DNA of 64,000 bases from Micromussa lordhowensis (GCA_964020085.1 OZ026607.1:21936106-22000105), one strand, 5' to 3'; shown: positions 18,401 to 30,033, numbered from the stretch's first letter. The notes: generated by a model not told the origin, from the sequence alone. Made by a program: numbers and translations.

Positions 18401-21400
18401 ATAGAGATGTTGATTGAGTACCAATTGAGAGGTCGATTAAGGGTATTGATTGACAGCCGATCAGGGATGCCATTTAGTACACATGATCCAAATATCATTT
18501 GAGTTCAATTGATGTTTTTATTTTGTTAATTTTCTTCACAAGGAACAGATCTTAATGACACTTAAAAATAAGACAACTTAGAGAATGACTTTTTTGTCTT
18601 TCTGTTCATCCATCTGTTACATGCTCATACCCATTTGATATAGACTCTTGCAGACATGGGAGAAAAGAGGTTCTGGGGCTTGTTGCTTGTAAGCCCCAGA
18701 AACTTTTCAGTCCTGCAAAGCCATTTTAAGTTCATTTGTCTATAAAAATGGAGAAGTGTATTCTCCAGAAAATTCCTGTATGAAGGGAATCTCTGAATGA
18801 GCTACCTGTGGAGCTTCGTCAAACAACATCTCTTAACAGTTTTAAATCTCGACTTAAAACCTATCTTTTTAAGAAGTATTTTTATAGTTTGTAACTTAGT
18901 TTATTTTATTCCTACGGTAATGTATTTTCGTTTTCTTTTAACATATGATTGTAAAGCGCTATTGATCAGCACATGTAAATACGCGCTATATAAATTGGTT
19001 AATTATTAATTATTATTATTCATATTAAGAGTGTGTGAATAAAACAGCTCAGTCTGTAATCATAAAGTTTGAGATTTTCCTATGGCTTTCTGGGTGTGAA
19101 AACATTTCGGGGCCTTTGTGGCCTTTGAGAAACAGGCCCCTGTGCAGTCAGTTTTAGTCATTTTTGGCACATCATCATTGAGACTCTTGTAGAGTTTTCA
19201 AGTTTTGTTATCATCCAATAAGTGCAGGTGCTCCTGATGGCAAATGCTCCAAAAAAAGCAAATCTATTACAATGCAATGAAGACACTTTTTGTTGCTTAG
19301 CATTCTCTTATATACAATCACTTGCTCTGTCAGTTTTCAGAATAAGATTTCACCATTTTAAAACTAGTTTTCTTTTCCCCACAAGTAGAACCAGTTTAGG
19401 TTCCAAATTTTAAAGACACTGTTGTGTTGCAGTGGTGACTGTTAGTAGTATTTTGCCCATCATTCCAGCTGGTTTGTTTCTTTTTTATTGCAGAGGCTTT
19501 AACTGAAGAAGCAGTTTCATTTGGAGCAGTGTCATTTTTGTTGGGCTTTGTAAAGCAAAGTCTCCATAGCAACCCTGCTCTCTGCCGAATGGCTTTATCA
19601 GCTGTATCTGTTCTCATCTCGTCAGGTAAGTTTACTCTTATTTATACCATGCCATAAAAAAACACAGCCAATTAGAATACAGGAAAGCTATTGTATATTC
19701 GACGGTATTACGTAGTCCCACTGCCTTCCCATCGAGCCCTACATGTATGTCACATTGATTGTGTTGCCACTGTATTTCCTATGCATATGACACGGTATAA
19801 CATAGTTAAATGTACTGTATGCACTCTCTCATGGTATTCCATGGAATATCCCACTGGCTGCATATATTTTCTTGGTATACACATTTCCCTCATGTTTATT
19901 TCTGAGAAAATACAATTGACTTGTGAGATATTCCTTGGTATATCTCATTGAAAAGTATTGCATAACTAGTATTTACTATTAACGTCTTCATATCATCATC
20001 TCTGTATCAGTTAAAAATTAATAGGTAAAGGAGTGTCACACTTGTATAAAGATTTGCAAGTTGTGCTGATGTTTTGTTATTGTTTTATGTGCCATTCACA
20101 GAGAAGGGAAAAGCAAGTTTTAGTGAGAGTGATGGTGTGGCTATTTTAATGAAAGTCTTGCAAGAGTCAGAGGATGAAGAATTCGTTGATTTGGTATTTG
20201 AAATTTTCTCATCTGTTGTAGTTGATGGTAAGTTGTTTTAATGTTAATTTTAAATTTCACAAATGCTGCGAAAAATCTGTGTTTTATATGTACTCTAGCC
20301 TGTGAGAAGGCTCACCTTCGAGCCTCATGCACAGGGGGTGTAAGTGGCAGAAGAGCGAGCTGGCAAATGAAGTGATCCAGTAGGAGTCCGGTGCACTCAG
20401 CAGAGATGCAAAGAAATTGTGAAATCTTTTCTGGACTCTTCATTCTTATTTATTTTCAGACAATGTAAAGAAAGCACTAGTACAACAGGGATATGCTGAA
20501 CATCTGGCCAACATTGTGTCTTCTGCTAAAACTGCAACTGATAATGAGAGTTTGAAAGAAAAAATGCAATCAGCTGCTGACACAATAGTCATGCTTCTTA
20601 CCGAAGGTCAGCAAAAGTCTCCCTACTGCTTTTGTCACATTTCCATATAAATATTGTCAGGAGAAATTAGTTCTTGGTCTGTTGTAAGCATATCTTTTAG
20701 CGTGAATCAATATCCACTCCTGGGGGGTTACTCTACAGGGTTTATACGGGGAGTCTCTGCCCCAAAGTCGAAACCTTACCCTTTTGGATTCCAGACGGAA
20801 AATGAACCCCTTTTGTATACCCTTAATTTAGAAACGATACCCCTTTACATGCTTTCATAATCAGCCCGTATTATGAATATATGCCAAAAAGGAAATCTTG
20901 GTATTTTCTGTCATGTAGTGCTTAATAAATTAAATGATGCAGCCATAAGGTGTGTCTGCTTGACTATTTTAATTTAAGGCCTCTTAAAACAAATAAATGA
21001 CAGATTTCTCTATCCTTTCATATACCTCAAATTGTGAAATCCCTACCCTTTTATAAACCTGAAGCCTGAAAAACGTACCCATTTGTGGTAGAGCCTCCCC
21101 ATGTAGGCCATTATAGGCAATACCCCCTCCCCCTGGTAGCACACAGAGCACTTTGTGACTATACCTTCTTTCTTTCAGGTAGAGATCAGTAGATTTTTAG
21201 CTAACATAACTTATTTGTCTGCAGATGACAGCATGAAATTGTTGTTTAATGATGGTAATGGCTCTGTCTACAAGATGTGTGTTACCTGGCTTTCTTCTGG
21301 AGACCAACATCTTGAAATTTCGGGTTGCTTGGCTGTTGGCAACTTTGGTAGAACAGGTAGGAGGAGAAGGAGGGGAGGGTGGAAGGAAAAAAAAAAGATT

Positions 21401-24400
21401 TTCCCTTTCTGTTATGTACTCATATCTCAATTATTTGAACTAATACTTGGAGTTTCATCAAGCTGACCTTGGCTCTGTCATATATTGTCCAGTCTTATAG
21501 TAAATGTGAGAGGCGCACTGGCCTTATGGTTAGTGCACTTGACTCTGGATTGATCAGTCCAGGTTCATGCCCTGACAAGGGACATTGGACGGTGCCTCTC
21601 TCTAAACAGGTGTACAAATGGGTACCAGTGAATTTAATGCTGGGGGTAACCCTGCAATGGACTAGCATCCCATCGAGGGGGAGTAGAAATACTCCTAGTC
21701 ACTTCACGCTACAAAAACTGAGATTGGCTCCAGCCTGATGGACCACTTGGCTTGTATACAGACTTACCGTTTTTTACCTCATATTGAATGCATGTACATG
21801 TATTTGCTGGCAAAGCATTCACTTAAGATTCTATTCCTTACCTTTTGTTTACCGGCCAACTTTCCCGCCCCGTTACACTTGAGACTCACACCTGTGGGTC
21901 AATAACAGTTTTGTCTGTCTTACGAACATCCCTGACCTTTTCATTTGGGAGTCCATCACCCCCACCAGGGTCCAAAGAGTGCAGGCTGCCTTGCCACAAA
22001 TCTTTCAAGTGTCACCAATTTGTGTCCACAGATGAACACTGCATAAAACTTGTTGAACAAGGAGTCCATGTGCAACTACTACAGCTGCTAGCTCGGACTA
22101 CCAAAAGAGAGGTACTTATATGGCGAAAGATCTCGAGGCTCTCTCTCTATAGCGCAACTCCGAAAATTATTGTCTCTAACTGAACTAGTGGACCTGCAAA
22201 TGGCAGATTTCCAATGGCGTTTTTTGTATTGAGAGAAAACACGCACAAGAAAGAGGAAATCGAGTCGTTACAGAGAAAAACACATAAAGCTGAAAAAGTT
22301 CAAAATGGCCAATTGCACAATATTTGTTCATAAGTTTGAACTTGATACATTTTAGTTTCTCGACCGGTCTGTAGAAGTTAAAACCTTTAATGGATACGTT
22401 CTTGTGGTATAGCGAGTACCACTGCTAGAACTTAATTTATGTTGTTTTAATTTTCTGGGTTTGTTTCAGAACATGGGCCGACATCAGCAAGCTGTTTTTA
22501 GCGCACTCAAGAATCTTGCTATGCCAGGTGAGCTGGGGATGTTTTGTACGCTAAAACATTAGACATTACTCAGTGACATGCGAAAGAATGATCTTGCAGA
22601 CAAATGTTCAGTCATTTCCTGGGATATTTTAAATGTTATGCATATAGAGTGGTCATCTAAGGAGGGTCACATAAAGTCAAAACCCGCGTGTAAGAGCCTA
22701 GTGGTTTAAGAACCTGCTGGCAGAAATTTGCCATTTAAAAACCTATTTAGCCAAGCAAGATCAAGCAGGTTCTTATATGTGGCTTACAGTTAAATTATGA
22801 TAAGTAATTTAACCAAGGAGTGCAACTTTATATTACAAGAAAATACAGTTGTGAATAAATACTATATATTGAAGGATCAAACCCAGGTATATTTTTTTCT
22901 ATGGTAATCAACAACTACTGTATATCTCCTTCATAGAAATTAAGAACCTAATTAAGAACCTAATTAAGAACCCACTTAGCCTAAATTGCCAATAACTACC
23001 CCAAAATACAAGAACCTATTTTACCAGACTTCAAGAGATGTAGGTTCTTATGCGCGGATTTTTACTGTAATACTGACATCTTTAATTTTGTGGTTCTGGC
23101 ATTGCTTCAACTTCCGTATCCTAATCCAAGGATCCCGTTTTACTACAAGGAGCCTAGAAATCGAAAATTTGATAACTATATTAAAGAGCTTTTAGCGGAT
23201 TTACAAGCCGAAGATAACAATGAATCGAAGGAAGAGTGCTAACCAGTTGAAAACAAGACTTAAAAGACTGCATATATTGAAGGACAGAAATTGAAAAATT
23301 ACCAACGAGCCCGTTAACATTGAAAATCTCTGTGTTCTTTTCTTACACAATCTGTTATTAAATTCCGCGCGTTTAATTTTTGGAGTTCTCTGTTTTTTGC
23401 TAATATTAATTTTCGCGATTTTTTCCAAAACGCGAAATTTAGTACGCACAAAAATTAGTAAGCATAAGGTACTTTCCGGCATCCTTTGTGCTTTTTTTTA
23501 CGTTTAAGAGTCAAATGTTCTTTTTGTTCCTGTAGCGGCTAACAAGGCGAAACTTGTTGAAAGCGGTTGTTTGGATGTCATTCTTCCCTTGCTCTCGACC
23601 CAGTCTCCTTTTGTCCAGTTTAAAGTTCTGGGCACACTTCGCATGCTCTTGATGGGTCAAGGTAAGTACGTATTTTTAAAAGGAGTCTCAGAAACATAGA
23701 GCATTTGAGCGTCGGAAAGAAGTTGGTTTTGCATCAACTGACTACACGATTGGCTTAAAAAAGCTCGCGCCACTTTTTCATCCAATCAGAATTAAACCAA
23801 AACCAATTGTGACTGACTCGCATTCGTTTTCCCGCGCTTTGCGTCAGCTACATGTAACTACTTCGAGTTTTGATAGGTTCCCTGGATTGTCTGTGTCCTT
23901 TGTGATTGGCTAGAGTGATTACTTTGGTTTTGTTTGGCTTTACGACACTCGCGTCACTTTGCAATTGTACTTTTGATAAGCAGCTTGGTCGCAAGTGACA
24001 CAAAGTCATTTTGTTCTGTTGCGTTACAGCTGACGTAGCCAATAGGATTGTTAGCAGTAACGAACACCGAAACACCTTAGTGCGGTGTTGTGAGTCCAGT
24101 GGTCACGAGGGCGTTAGGTCTGAAGCTAGCAGAATGTTGGCAGTGATTGTTAAACAGGCCAAGAGCGCAGGTAACTAAATGCTATTTCGAATAGTTTTCG
24201 CGCTGTGTTAGTGGTTTAAAGCCACGAGTTGTGTGACATGATTAGTAAGAGAACATGGAGTAACGAGAACATTACATACCTAGGCAATGTTCACACTACG
24301 CTGGAGAAATTTGAAAACGCAGCTCTATTTCTACGGTTAGGCCTACCGTCCACACTAATCCGTCACGAAATGGAGCTTTTCGAAAACGCTTTTCAAACAG

Positions 24401-27286
24401 CAGGAATTTAACAACGCCAACTTTGCGCTCTCGTATGGACGGAAAACATTTTGAAAACGGAGCTTTGCGATAACAATGACGTCACAATAATCATGTGATT
24501 TCCCTGCCCGAGTTTTCCTCAACTCAAATCCAAAACCATCGGTGATTGTTGCGTTTTCAAATTTCTCCGGCGTAGTGTAGATGGGAAACATTTCAAGCGT
24601 TTTCAGAGTGAAAGCGCCGTTTTCAATTTTCTCCGACGTACATGTAGTATGGACGGGAGCTTTAAATCACTTTGCCGGAAGCAAACGCTAGGAAGTCACG
24701 TGAGGCGGCTAAATATGATCTGTTTAATGTTGTTCATCTGATCGGCTTCAGACAACAAGAACGAAGGTGTTGTTTACGAAACAAATCAGATAGTAAACCC
24801 CAACCACATATTTGTCTCGCGCTCTAGTGTTGTAATGTCCTCTGAATACCATTGTAAAGTTCAGGTCAGTTAGTATATTGCACTCTATTACAAATATTCG
24901 TCAGAAAATCGTATTCATTGGACGCTGTTTCTTAATTTACCTTGGTTGATCTCTTGTTTAATAACACCTTTCTCCATTTTCTTTGCTCAATACAGAAGTC
25001 TCGCAAAAAATTATTGCAAGTGGAGGACTAACTCCTATCGTTGCCATGGTATCTTCGGAACACATGATTATGCAGAACGAAGCGTTGATTGCTTTAGCAG
25101 TGATGTCATCAACAGTGGGAGGTACAAATATCAGTCACTATGGTTACTGTTTACCGATCAAAATATTATTTCTCATTACAAAGGCAATACATTGACAAAT
25201 AATAAATGGGTGATAAGAAATGACAAAATCATCAACTAAGTTGTATTTTCTTGACGAAGAACCAAATTCTCAGAACCGATATTAAAAGAAATACCTGTTG
25301 ATTAGCAAGGAGAAGTAACATTTCCGTCAGAGTTGAAGAAACAACAGCAACTCAACAACAGTAACAGCAAAATATATACATACACTTTTTTTCAACTCAA
25401 ATTTTCAACAAGAATATAACAAAAATAACAAGCATCCCATATTATTTTTATTTGTCGATTTTAAACTTGCATTATTTATTCATTTAAATGTACCCTTTTC
25501 ACCCGGGTTGATTTTCGCTGCATCGTGTCGTCAAATTTTCGCTCTTTGAATTCATCGCGAAAAACACGAAAATTGGTGTCATTGGAGATGTTGGATATTG
25601 ATGGTCAGTGAAGCGCTGTGTTGAGATGTTTTTGTCCCGTAAGTTCCTTTAATGGAAAGTAGTTAAAGATCCGCTCGATGGCTCTGTTTCAGCCTTTAAT
25701 TCTAATACGAGGACTTTCTTCAAGGTGAAGCACGAAGTCTCGCATAGTCCACAAGGCTTAGCGTGCCTACATGCGTCACGTCCAGTCACGCTTACAAACG
25801 TCACGCGTACAAGTTCTAACATTATTTTGCTGTTTGTCTGTCCATTCAGAGAGCTACTACCCCAAGTTCAGAGACAGCGGTATCATTCAAACGTTGATCA
25901 AGATAATCAAGACAGAAGGCGTTAATCCACAAACTTGTTATAACGCAATGGCCGTATTGGAATCATTTTCATTAAAAGGTTTGTAAGTTTTTTATAAAAT
26001 AAAGCACGGTTGCATAATGGGAGTCTAGTGCTTCCTGGGGTCAAGCTCTGTCCAGGGACATTGTGTTGTGATCTCGGACAAGACATTTTACTCACACAGT
26101 GCCCCTTAACACTTAGGTTGCAACGTTAATTAAGTAGTATCTACTTTGAGCTTTTAGTGGCCATAAAACGCCGGTGCTTATCTGCCGTTTCCGCATTGTA
26201 GAGCGACTAGGAATATTTCTACTCGCCCTTCTATGAGATGTTAGACAATGACAGGGGTACTCCCAGCGTAAAGCAGAATTCAAGAGATATCCTCTTGTTC
26301 TTCTTTCTCTCATTGGCTTTCTCCTCCTCTTCTCGTTTTCGTGAGTTGCAAAATAACTGAGATACTATGCGCACTTTTCACAAGAGCATATGTAGTCGCA
26401 CCACCTACGCACTAGCCTTCAGTGCAGGCGGTTTTCGTCTTTCGAGTGTTCAGCCGCCATTTTGGATTCGCTGGAGACTGGGAGAATTGGGGCGAGAATG
26501 CCCACTGGCTTGGTAAACTTTTTACCTCGCCCCAACTCTCCACTCTTTTTCTAATTCAAGATGGCGGCCTGAACAACCGATGGGAATATCCACTCGTCCC
26601 GCCGAAATCCGCCTGCACTGCAGGCTACCTACGCACCGAAGCCGCGAAAGGTTCTTTTCAATACATTGTCAACGTAATTTTTTTCTTTTTGCTATTTCAG
26701 TTTTTTTTCTATACATGCCATTCTTAACTTTGTGAATTAAGTTCTTTCTCTTTCTTACTCTTCATTTGTCAGGGCTCCCATTGATAGCAGGTTTTTGTAT
26801 ATATGTCCTGAAGGGGCTACCCTGTTTAAATAAAGGTATTCACTTCACTTCCTTCTGCAGCCCTTCTTCCTCCTCCTTTTCCTTCTTCAGCTCCTTCTCT
26901 TACCCCTTCCGCTCCTGCTCTACCTCCTGGCTAGGAGGCACTTGTGTAGGAAGACATCCAGCATTATCTCATCGCTATTAATCATCCGCCATTGAAGTGG
27001 CGCCGAGAGTAAAATGTCTCGTCCTGAGGAATCCAACACAATGCACTCGACCAGGGTTCGAACCCAGGCTACCCCTTCCACTTCAGCCCACGGTATCAAG
27101 ACATTATTTAATACTAAGACAGACATATTTTTGCTCTTGGCAGAATACTTCCGACGGGACTTAGAGGTAGCAGGATTGAACAAAGCGCTGGACGATCTCA
27201 CAACTCACGAGAACGAGAATGTAAAGAAAAGAGCTTTGATCATCCTCACGAGAATCAAGGCTCACAAGTTGGCTCAGCAGGAATAA
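15417..27286 (+). CDS. RAP1GDS1: Rap1 GTPase-GDP dissociation stimulator 1 (SmgGDS), 15 exons
   Basis: Armadillo-repeat chaperone and exchange factor for prenylated small GTPases (Rap1, RhoA, Rac); cytosolic. Coding exons: 15417-15528, 15705-15824, 17674-17799, 17927-18076, 19494-19625, 20102-20227, 20460-20606, 21225-21356, 22032-22111, 22470-22527, 23536-23661, 24030-24170, 24996-25121, 25850-25978, 27144-27286. They sum to 1848 bp, 615 residues, close to the vertebrate protein (about 607). Most introns are phase 1 and split repeats at conserved sites; all begin with GT and end with AG, and the donor after exon 7 (gtcagc) is weak. Diagnostic stretches include RVPCVEAGLI-like RVPCVEAGII, ALRAIGNISFD, HQQAVFSALKNLAMP, QFKVLGTLRMLL and SSEHMIMQNEALIALA. 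The start has the expected MxxLSxxxxKLKLSA opening. AATAAA signals lie at 27360-27370. No damage seen. Confidence 0.95.
15885..16290. repeat. Degenerate array of (C)CGA/TCGG-rich 10-20-bp words, intron 2
   Basis: About 400 bp built from variants of short words such as tatcggccgaca, gtcggt, cactcaac and ttgagtattgg in both orientations. No unit is exact, but the vocabulary recurs roughly every 10-20 bp. A similar array occurs in intron 4 at about 18180-18480. Non-coding; class unknown. Confidence 0.55.
16520..16630. repeat. Near-perfect hairpin repeat
   Basis: Inverted arms gaagatatgaattttatgtt and its complement, plus a second pair around caatatctca/tgagatattg, enclose the palindromic loop gagcgaagcgaacgag. 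The total is about 105 bp. Likely a small non-autonomous palindromic element. Confidence 0.7.
16900..17290 (+). repeat. Dispersed repeat, copy A (inverted copy at 20720-21110)
   Basis: Shares cctttttcaggcttcaggt, ttataaaag, gggatttcac and gaaatctgtcat with the reverse complement of 20720-21110, both in introns of RAP1GDS1. It includes several short gtaccttttt-type direct repeats. The family is unidentified. Confidence 0.55.
17399..17630. repeat. Minisatellite, about 4.5 units of 51 bp
   Basis: A tandem repeat with exact 51-bp spacing of the anchor gtgctaggc, at 17411, 17462, 17513, 17564 and (variant gtgcaagg) 17615. Units differ by a few bases. As 51 is divisible by three, a fake open frame with a 17-residue repeat appears on the minus strand. 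Lies in intron 2 of RAP1GDS1, just upstream of exon 3. Confidence 0.9.
18180..18480. repeat. Degenerate array of GTCGATTGA/ACTCGA-type words, intron 4
   Basis: About 300 bp of loosely repeating words (gtgtcgattgatac, gacactcgattga, gtcggttgacagtcaactga, gagtaccaattgag). They occur in both orientations with a rough 10-12-bp rhythm. The same type of sequence occurs at 15885-16290. Confidence 0.55.
18787..19020 (+). mobile_element. 3' end of a CR1/L2-type LINE
   Basis: The plus strand encodes the last residues of a CR1/L2-type ORF2: SLNEL.VELRQTTSLNSFKS followed by RLKTYLFKKYF and a stop near 18893. After it come the typical short 3' region gtaaagcgct...gcgctatataaa and an (ATT)n-like tail. The rest of the element is absent (5' truncation). 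Confidence 0.75.
20720..21110 (-). repeat. Dispersed repeat, copy B (inverted relative to 16900-17290)
   Basis: Contains ggggttactctacagggttt, tacccttttggattccag and acccttttataaacctgaag. Its reverse complement aligns with 16900-17290. Non-coding, in intron 7 of RAP1GDS1. Confidence 0.55.
21505..21745 (+). repeat. tRNA-derived SINE, copy 1
   Basis: The head (about 21509-21571) reads gcactggccttatggttagt...gactctggattgatcagtcc aggttcatgcc, a tRNA-like layout with A- and B-box-like words. It is followed by a tRNA-unrelated body. Four more copies of the same family lie on the minus strand at about 37262-37531, 40834-41104, 55300-55572 and 60455-60745, plus a fragment near 38010-38140. Boundaries are approximate. 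Confidence 0.75.
23700..24020 (-). repeat. Dispersed repeat of the Penelope-associated type before RAP1GDS1 exon 12
   Basis: The minus strand matches the first part of 13678-14085 (aatcactctagccaatcaca, then tcaaaactcg..., then attggttttggttt). A plus-strand copy fragment is at 59930-60060. The repeat runs almost up to the acceptor of exon 12 (24029/24030). Confidence 0.55.
24286..24592. mobile_element. MITE with about 32-bp terminal inverted repeats
   Basis: The left end cacactacgctggagaaatt plus tgaaaacgc is matched by its complement gcgttttcaaatttctccgg cgtagtgt at the right. The interior has further gttttc/gaaaac words in opposite orientations. No coding capacity; target duplication not resolved. 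Located in intron 12 of RAP1GDS1. Confidence 0.7.
26413..26627. mobile_element. MULE-type MITE with 9-bp target duplication
   Basis: A 215-bp non-coding element with terminal inverted repeats TAGCCTTCAGTGCAGGCGG and CCGCCTGCACTGCAGGCTA (one mismatch). It is flanked by the perfect 9-bp repeat cctacgcac at 26404-26412 and 26628-26636. Internal arms (cgccattttgga / caagatggcgg, ggggcgag / ctcgcccc) extend the palindrome. Located in intron 14 of RAP1GDS1. Confidence 0.88.
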
Positions 27287-27359
27287 GGGACATTTCGATG
27301 TGACTTAAATGAATACTGCACCAAGCGCAAAACCTAAGAGTCGTTAGTTAGCGGAATAC

Positions 27360-27370
27360 AATAAAATAAA
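27360..27370 (+). terminator. Polyadenylation signals of RAP1GDS1
   Basis: Two overlapping AATAAA hexamers lie about 75 bp after the stop codon. Confidence 0.6.
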
Positions 27371-28921
27371 GACGATTTTTTAAAGAATTAGGAATTTAAA
27401 TAAGGTGCTTTTTGTTGTAAGGAAGACTGGCTACCTCAATAAGTTATTTTTAGGTGTATATGTTTTATAAATTTTTAATTGCGGGAGTCGAAACTGAATA
27501 AGGCATGCTTTAGTTTATTGGTTGTCTAAGGCTTTGCGGTACAGTCCAAGCCCGTTGTTCCAGCAACATGCAGAAAGTGTGTTTAGGTCTTATTATTAGC
27601 GAGGAAATGCTAATTAGAGAAAATGTCTGTGCTACGGACTAAAAGCAATTGGTAATAAAGAAATGTTGGTAAAGTGGGATTTGAACGATTTCATTCTGAG
27701 TGGTTTTCTCGGACTGAACCCTCGATGATCTATATTATAGAATAATATGGGTTTATCCATTTTATTTAAAAGTCTTGTTTCACCGTATCTATAAACGTAG
27801 ACACTGTTAGAATGTCCTGGTTTCGCGAACAAAATTATATTCCAGAAAATAGCAACAAAAGTGTTCACTATTGACAATTAAACTTGAAGTTACAAATGAA
27901 AGCTGTTTTAGAATATTTAGTGTGTGTTTTGTTGACCTTATGTTGTGTACGAACAAGATGTCTTGAACAGTATCGAAAAGAATACAAACTTGGTTTACAA
28001 AGCTGATTTTCTTGGAAACGTAGTGAATAAGAAATGTGAATTAAAAATATATTGCGTAACATTTGAATAAGTGGGACAAATTTCAGTATCTTTCTTGGTA
28101 CCTTATTTTGATCATATCATGAAATATTTACTGGTGTATATGACAAAAAGTTATATATCCATATCGCTAATTTGTTCTTGATATCGCTTTTCTACCTTTG
28201 CATATATCTGTTACGTAGGTTTTAGGCACAAAAAATATTACGAAAAACGGATGAGTTAGGTTTCGTCTTAAAGAGACAGTTTGTGCTAAGTGAGAGGACA
28301 ATGCCATTAACTGGATAAAAAACACCTTCGCCAGTGGTCTATAATTGTCATATTTACTATATTTTGAAATGCATGTAATTTAAATGTTGAATTTGTGGTT
28401 GTTTTCTCACTGATAAAAACCAATTGACGGGATAAGATAGAATCGAAAGTGTGTCAGTGCAGACATGAAAATAAAGACAAGTTATAAATATGAGAGTGAA
28501 ATAAAGCGATGAATAAATAAAATCCACCTGTCGTTGCCCACGGATTTAACTGAATTGTTTTAGTACTTGACATGACTATAATCCTTGAGAGCTCATCTCC
28601 GTAGAAAGCACAGTTAGAGTTAGCTAAGTGAACCTCTTAGGTTACACGCGGGTTTCTTTTGTAACCAATAGCTTACATTCAGTTTTGGCATCTGACGCCT
28701 TTGGAAGAGTTAGTTGTGAGTGAAAGTTGACTTAAGTGGTTGTCGATGGGCGGCTGTGGAAACAAATTGTTTCAAGTGATTATATCTTAAGCTGGCGCGG
28801 AAAGTTAGGTTTGCACTTGATAAAGTAATCGCGTGGAGTACACAAAGCTTCCGCCTCCTTTGCTTTTTTCCTGTCTTTGTTTTGGACAAGCGAGTTCAGA
28901 TGTAGCAGATTCCTTAATGGA
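27371..28921. other. Intergenic stretch, RAP1GDS1 to the single-exon gene
   Basis: AT-rich, with no gene or clear repeat. The last 100-300 bp must include the promoter and 5' untranslated region of the next gene. Short frames are random. Confidence 0.4.
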
Positions 28922-29971
28922 ATGGGGACCTACTCAAATCAGACCAAAAATTGGAACATCTACTCAACGCATTACAGTCCAGCAAAGTCACCTAAATCGC
29001 CTTGCTCTGCAACTAGCTCTGACGACAAAGTTTCCACTGCGAAACCAAGCCCAGAATTGATTTCTTACGGACGACAGCGAAGCGTATTTCCATTCGGAAT
29101 TGTAAGTGAATACGACTTGAACGAAGCGCGCTCGAGTTCTGAAAGCAACGAGAAAGTTCTTCCCGGAAATTTGACTACCGCTGCTAGCGGCAGTTCTGCA
29201 TGTCTGAGTTCTTCTAGTCCAGTAAGATGGGGAACAAAGATTTTACAGACACCGCCAAGGAGCCCTGGTTTGGAAGACTGCGTTGAGAATCCGCAACCCA
29301 CCGTAACTCGTGCTAAAGTTCACAGATATTATCGTAAACGAATGTACAGCTGTCCAAGTACACCAGTAAACGATTTTCTCCGCATTGAAATACCAAATTT
29401 ATCGTCTATGATGGTGCACGCGCGTTCTGTTCCTCTTGTCAGACGCCGTTCACAGCCATCGCTTTCGAAAACGTGTAACACTAGTACGACTCCAACGAGA
29501 AGTCCACGCCGATCTCTTAAACGCGCGGCTAGTGTCCCATCGATGGAGCGTCCAAAGAAAACATTCAGCGTCGAAAAAGCCGGTGTTTCCACGCCAGGAG
29601 AAGAGGCAAAAGAACTTTCAAAGTCATTATCGGAAATCAAGATTGAAGATGGTGTTATAATAATCAATAATGGCAAAGCTATTGATATTAAAAAGGACAA
29701 ACTGCGAAAAAATCCGGCCAGCAAGACGAAGAGACTTGCTGAAGCGGCGAAAAGCCAAAGTTATCGCGAGTTTCAAGACGCCATGCAAAAATTTGAAGAC
29801 GCTCAGCTGAACCTTGAAGGAGAAGTGAATGCAAAAGCGAAGACTTTCAGAACAAGGGAGAGAGAGCAACAATTCTTCAATGAAAATGTTCAAACTCAGT
29901 TCATGAATCTGCTGACGTCGGTGAAAGGAAAACGAAAAAGCAAAGGAAAAAATGCAAAACTGACAGTGTGA
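28922..29971 (+). CDS. Ser/Thr-Pro- and Arg-rich single-exon protein, unknown family
   Basis: A 349-residue basic protein from the first in-frame ATG at 28922; the frame is open upstream but without an ATG. The N-terminal two thirds are low-complexity and Ser-rich, with many proline-directed sites (TPPRSP, TPTRSPRR, STP) and basic patches (VHRYYRKR, RRRSQPS, RRSLKRAASVPS). The C-terminal third is more ordered: an acidic-hydrophobic stretch (SEIKIEDGVIIINNGKAIDI), then a charged, probably helical region ending in a Lys-rich tail (KGKRKSKGKNAK) that could be a nuclear signal. I recognise no domain. Base composition is more G/C-rich than the flanks, codon use looks coding, and AATAAA follows at 30034-30039. 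A phosphorylated nuclear or cytoskeletal protein is only a guess. Confidence 0.75.
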   Translation: MGTYSNQTKNWNIYSTHYSPAKSPKSPCSATSSDDKVSTAKPSPELISYGRQRSVFPFGIVSEYDLNEARSSSESNEKVLPGNLTTAASGSSACLSSSSPVRWGTKILQTPPRSPGLEDCVENPQPTVTRAKVHRYYRKRMYSCPSTPVNDFLRIEIPNLSSMMVHARSVPLVRRRSQPSLSKTCNTSTTPTRSPRRSLKRAASVPSMERPKKTFSVEKAGVSTPGEEAKELSKSLSEIKIEDGVIIINNGKAIDIKKDKLRKNPASKTKRLAEAAKSQSYREFQDAMQKFEDAQLNLEGEVNAKAKTFRTREREQQFFNENVQTQFMNLLTSVKGKRKSKGKNAKLTV

Positions 29972-30033
29972 ACAATTTACAGACTTGCATCTTTTTCGAG
30001 AATTAAGCATTCTATGGAAGTGTGTTACAGTAA

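Noticed and set aside
21509..21571. Possible tRNA gene
   Set aside because: Part of a SINE head: it cannot form a complete cloverleaf by eye and recurs as part of a longer repeat.
29329..30010. Two minus-strand frames of about 130 codons
   Set aside because: Antisense to the single-exon gene; low-complexity, no start context or splice support.
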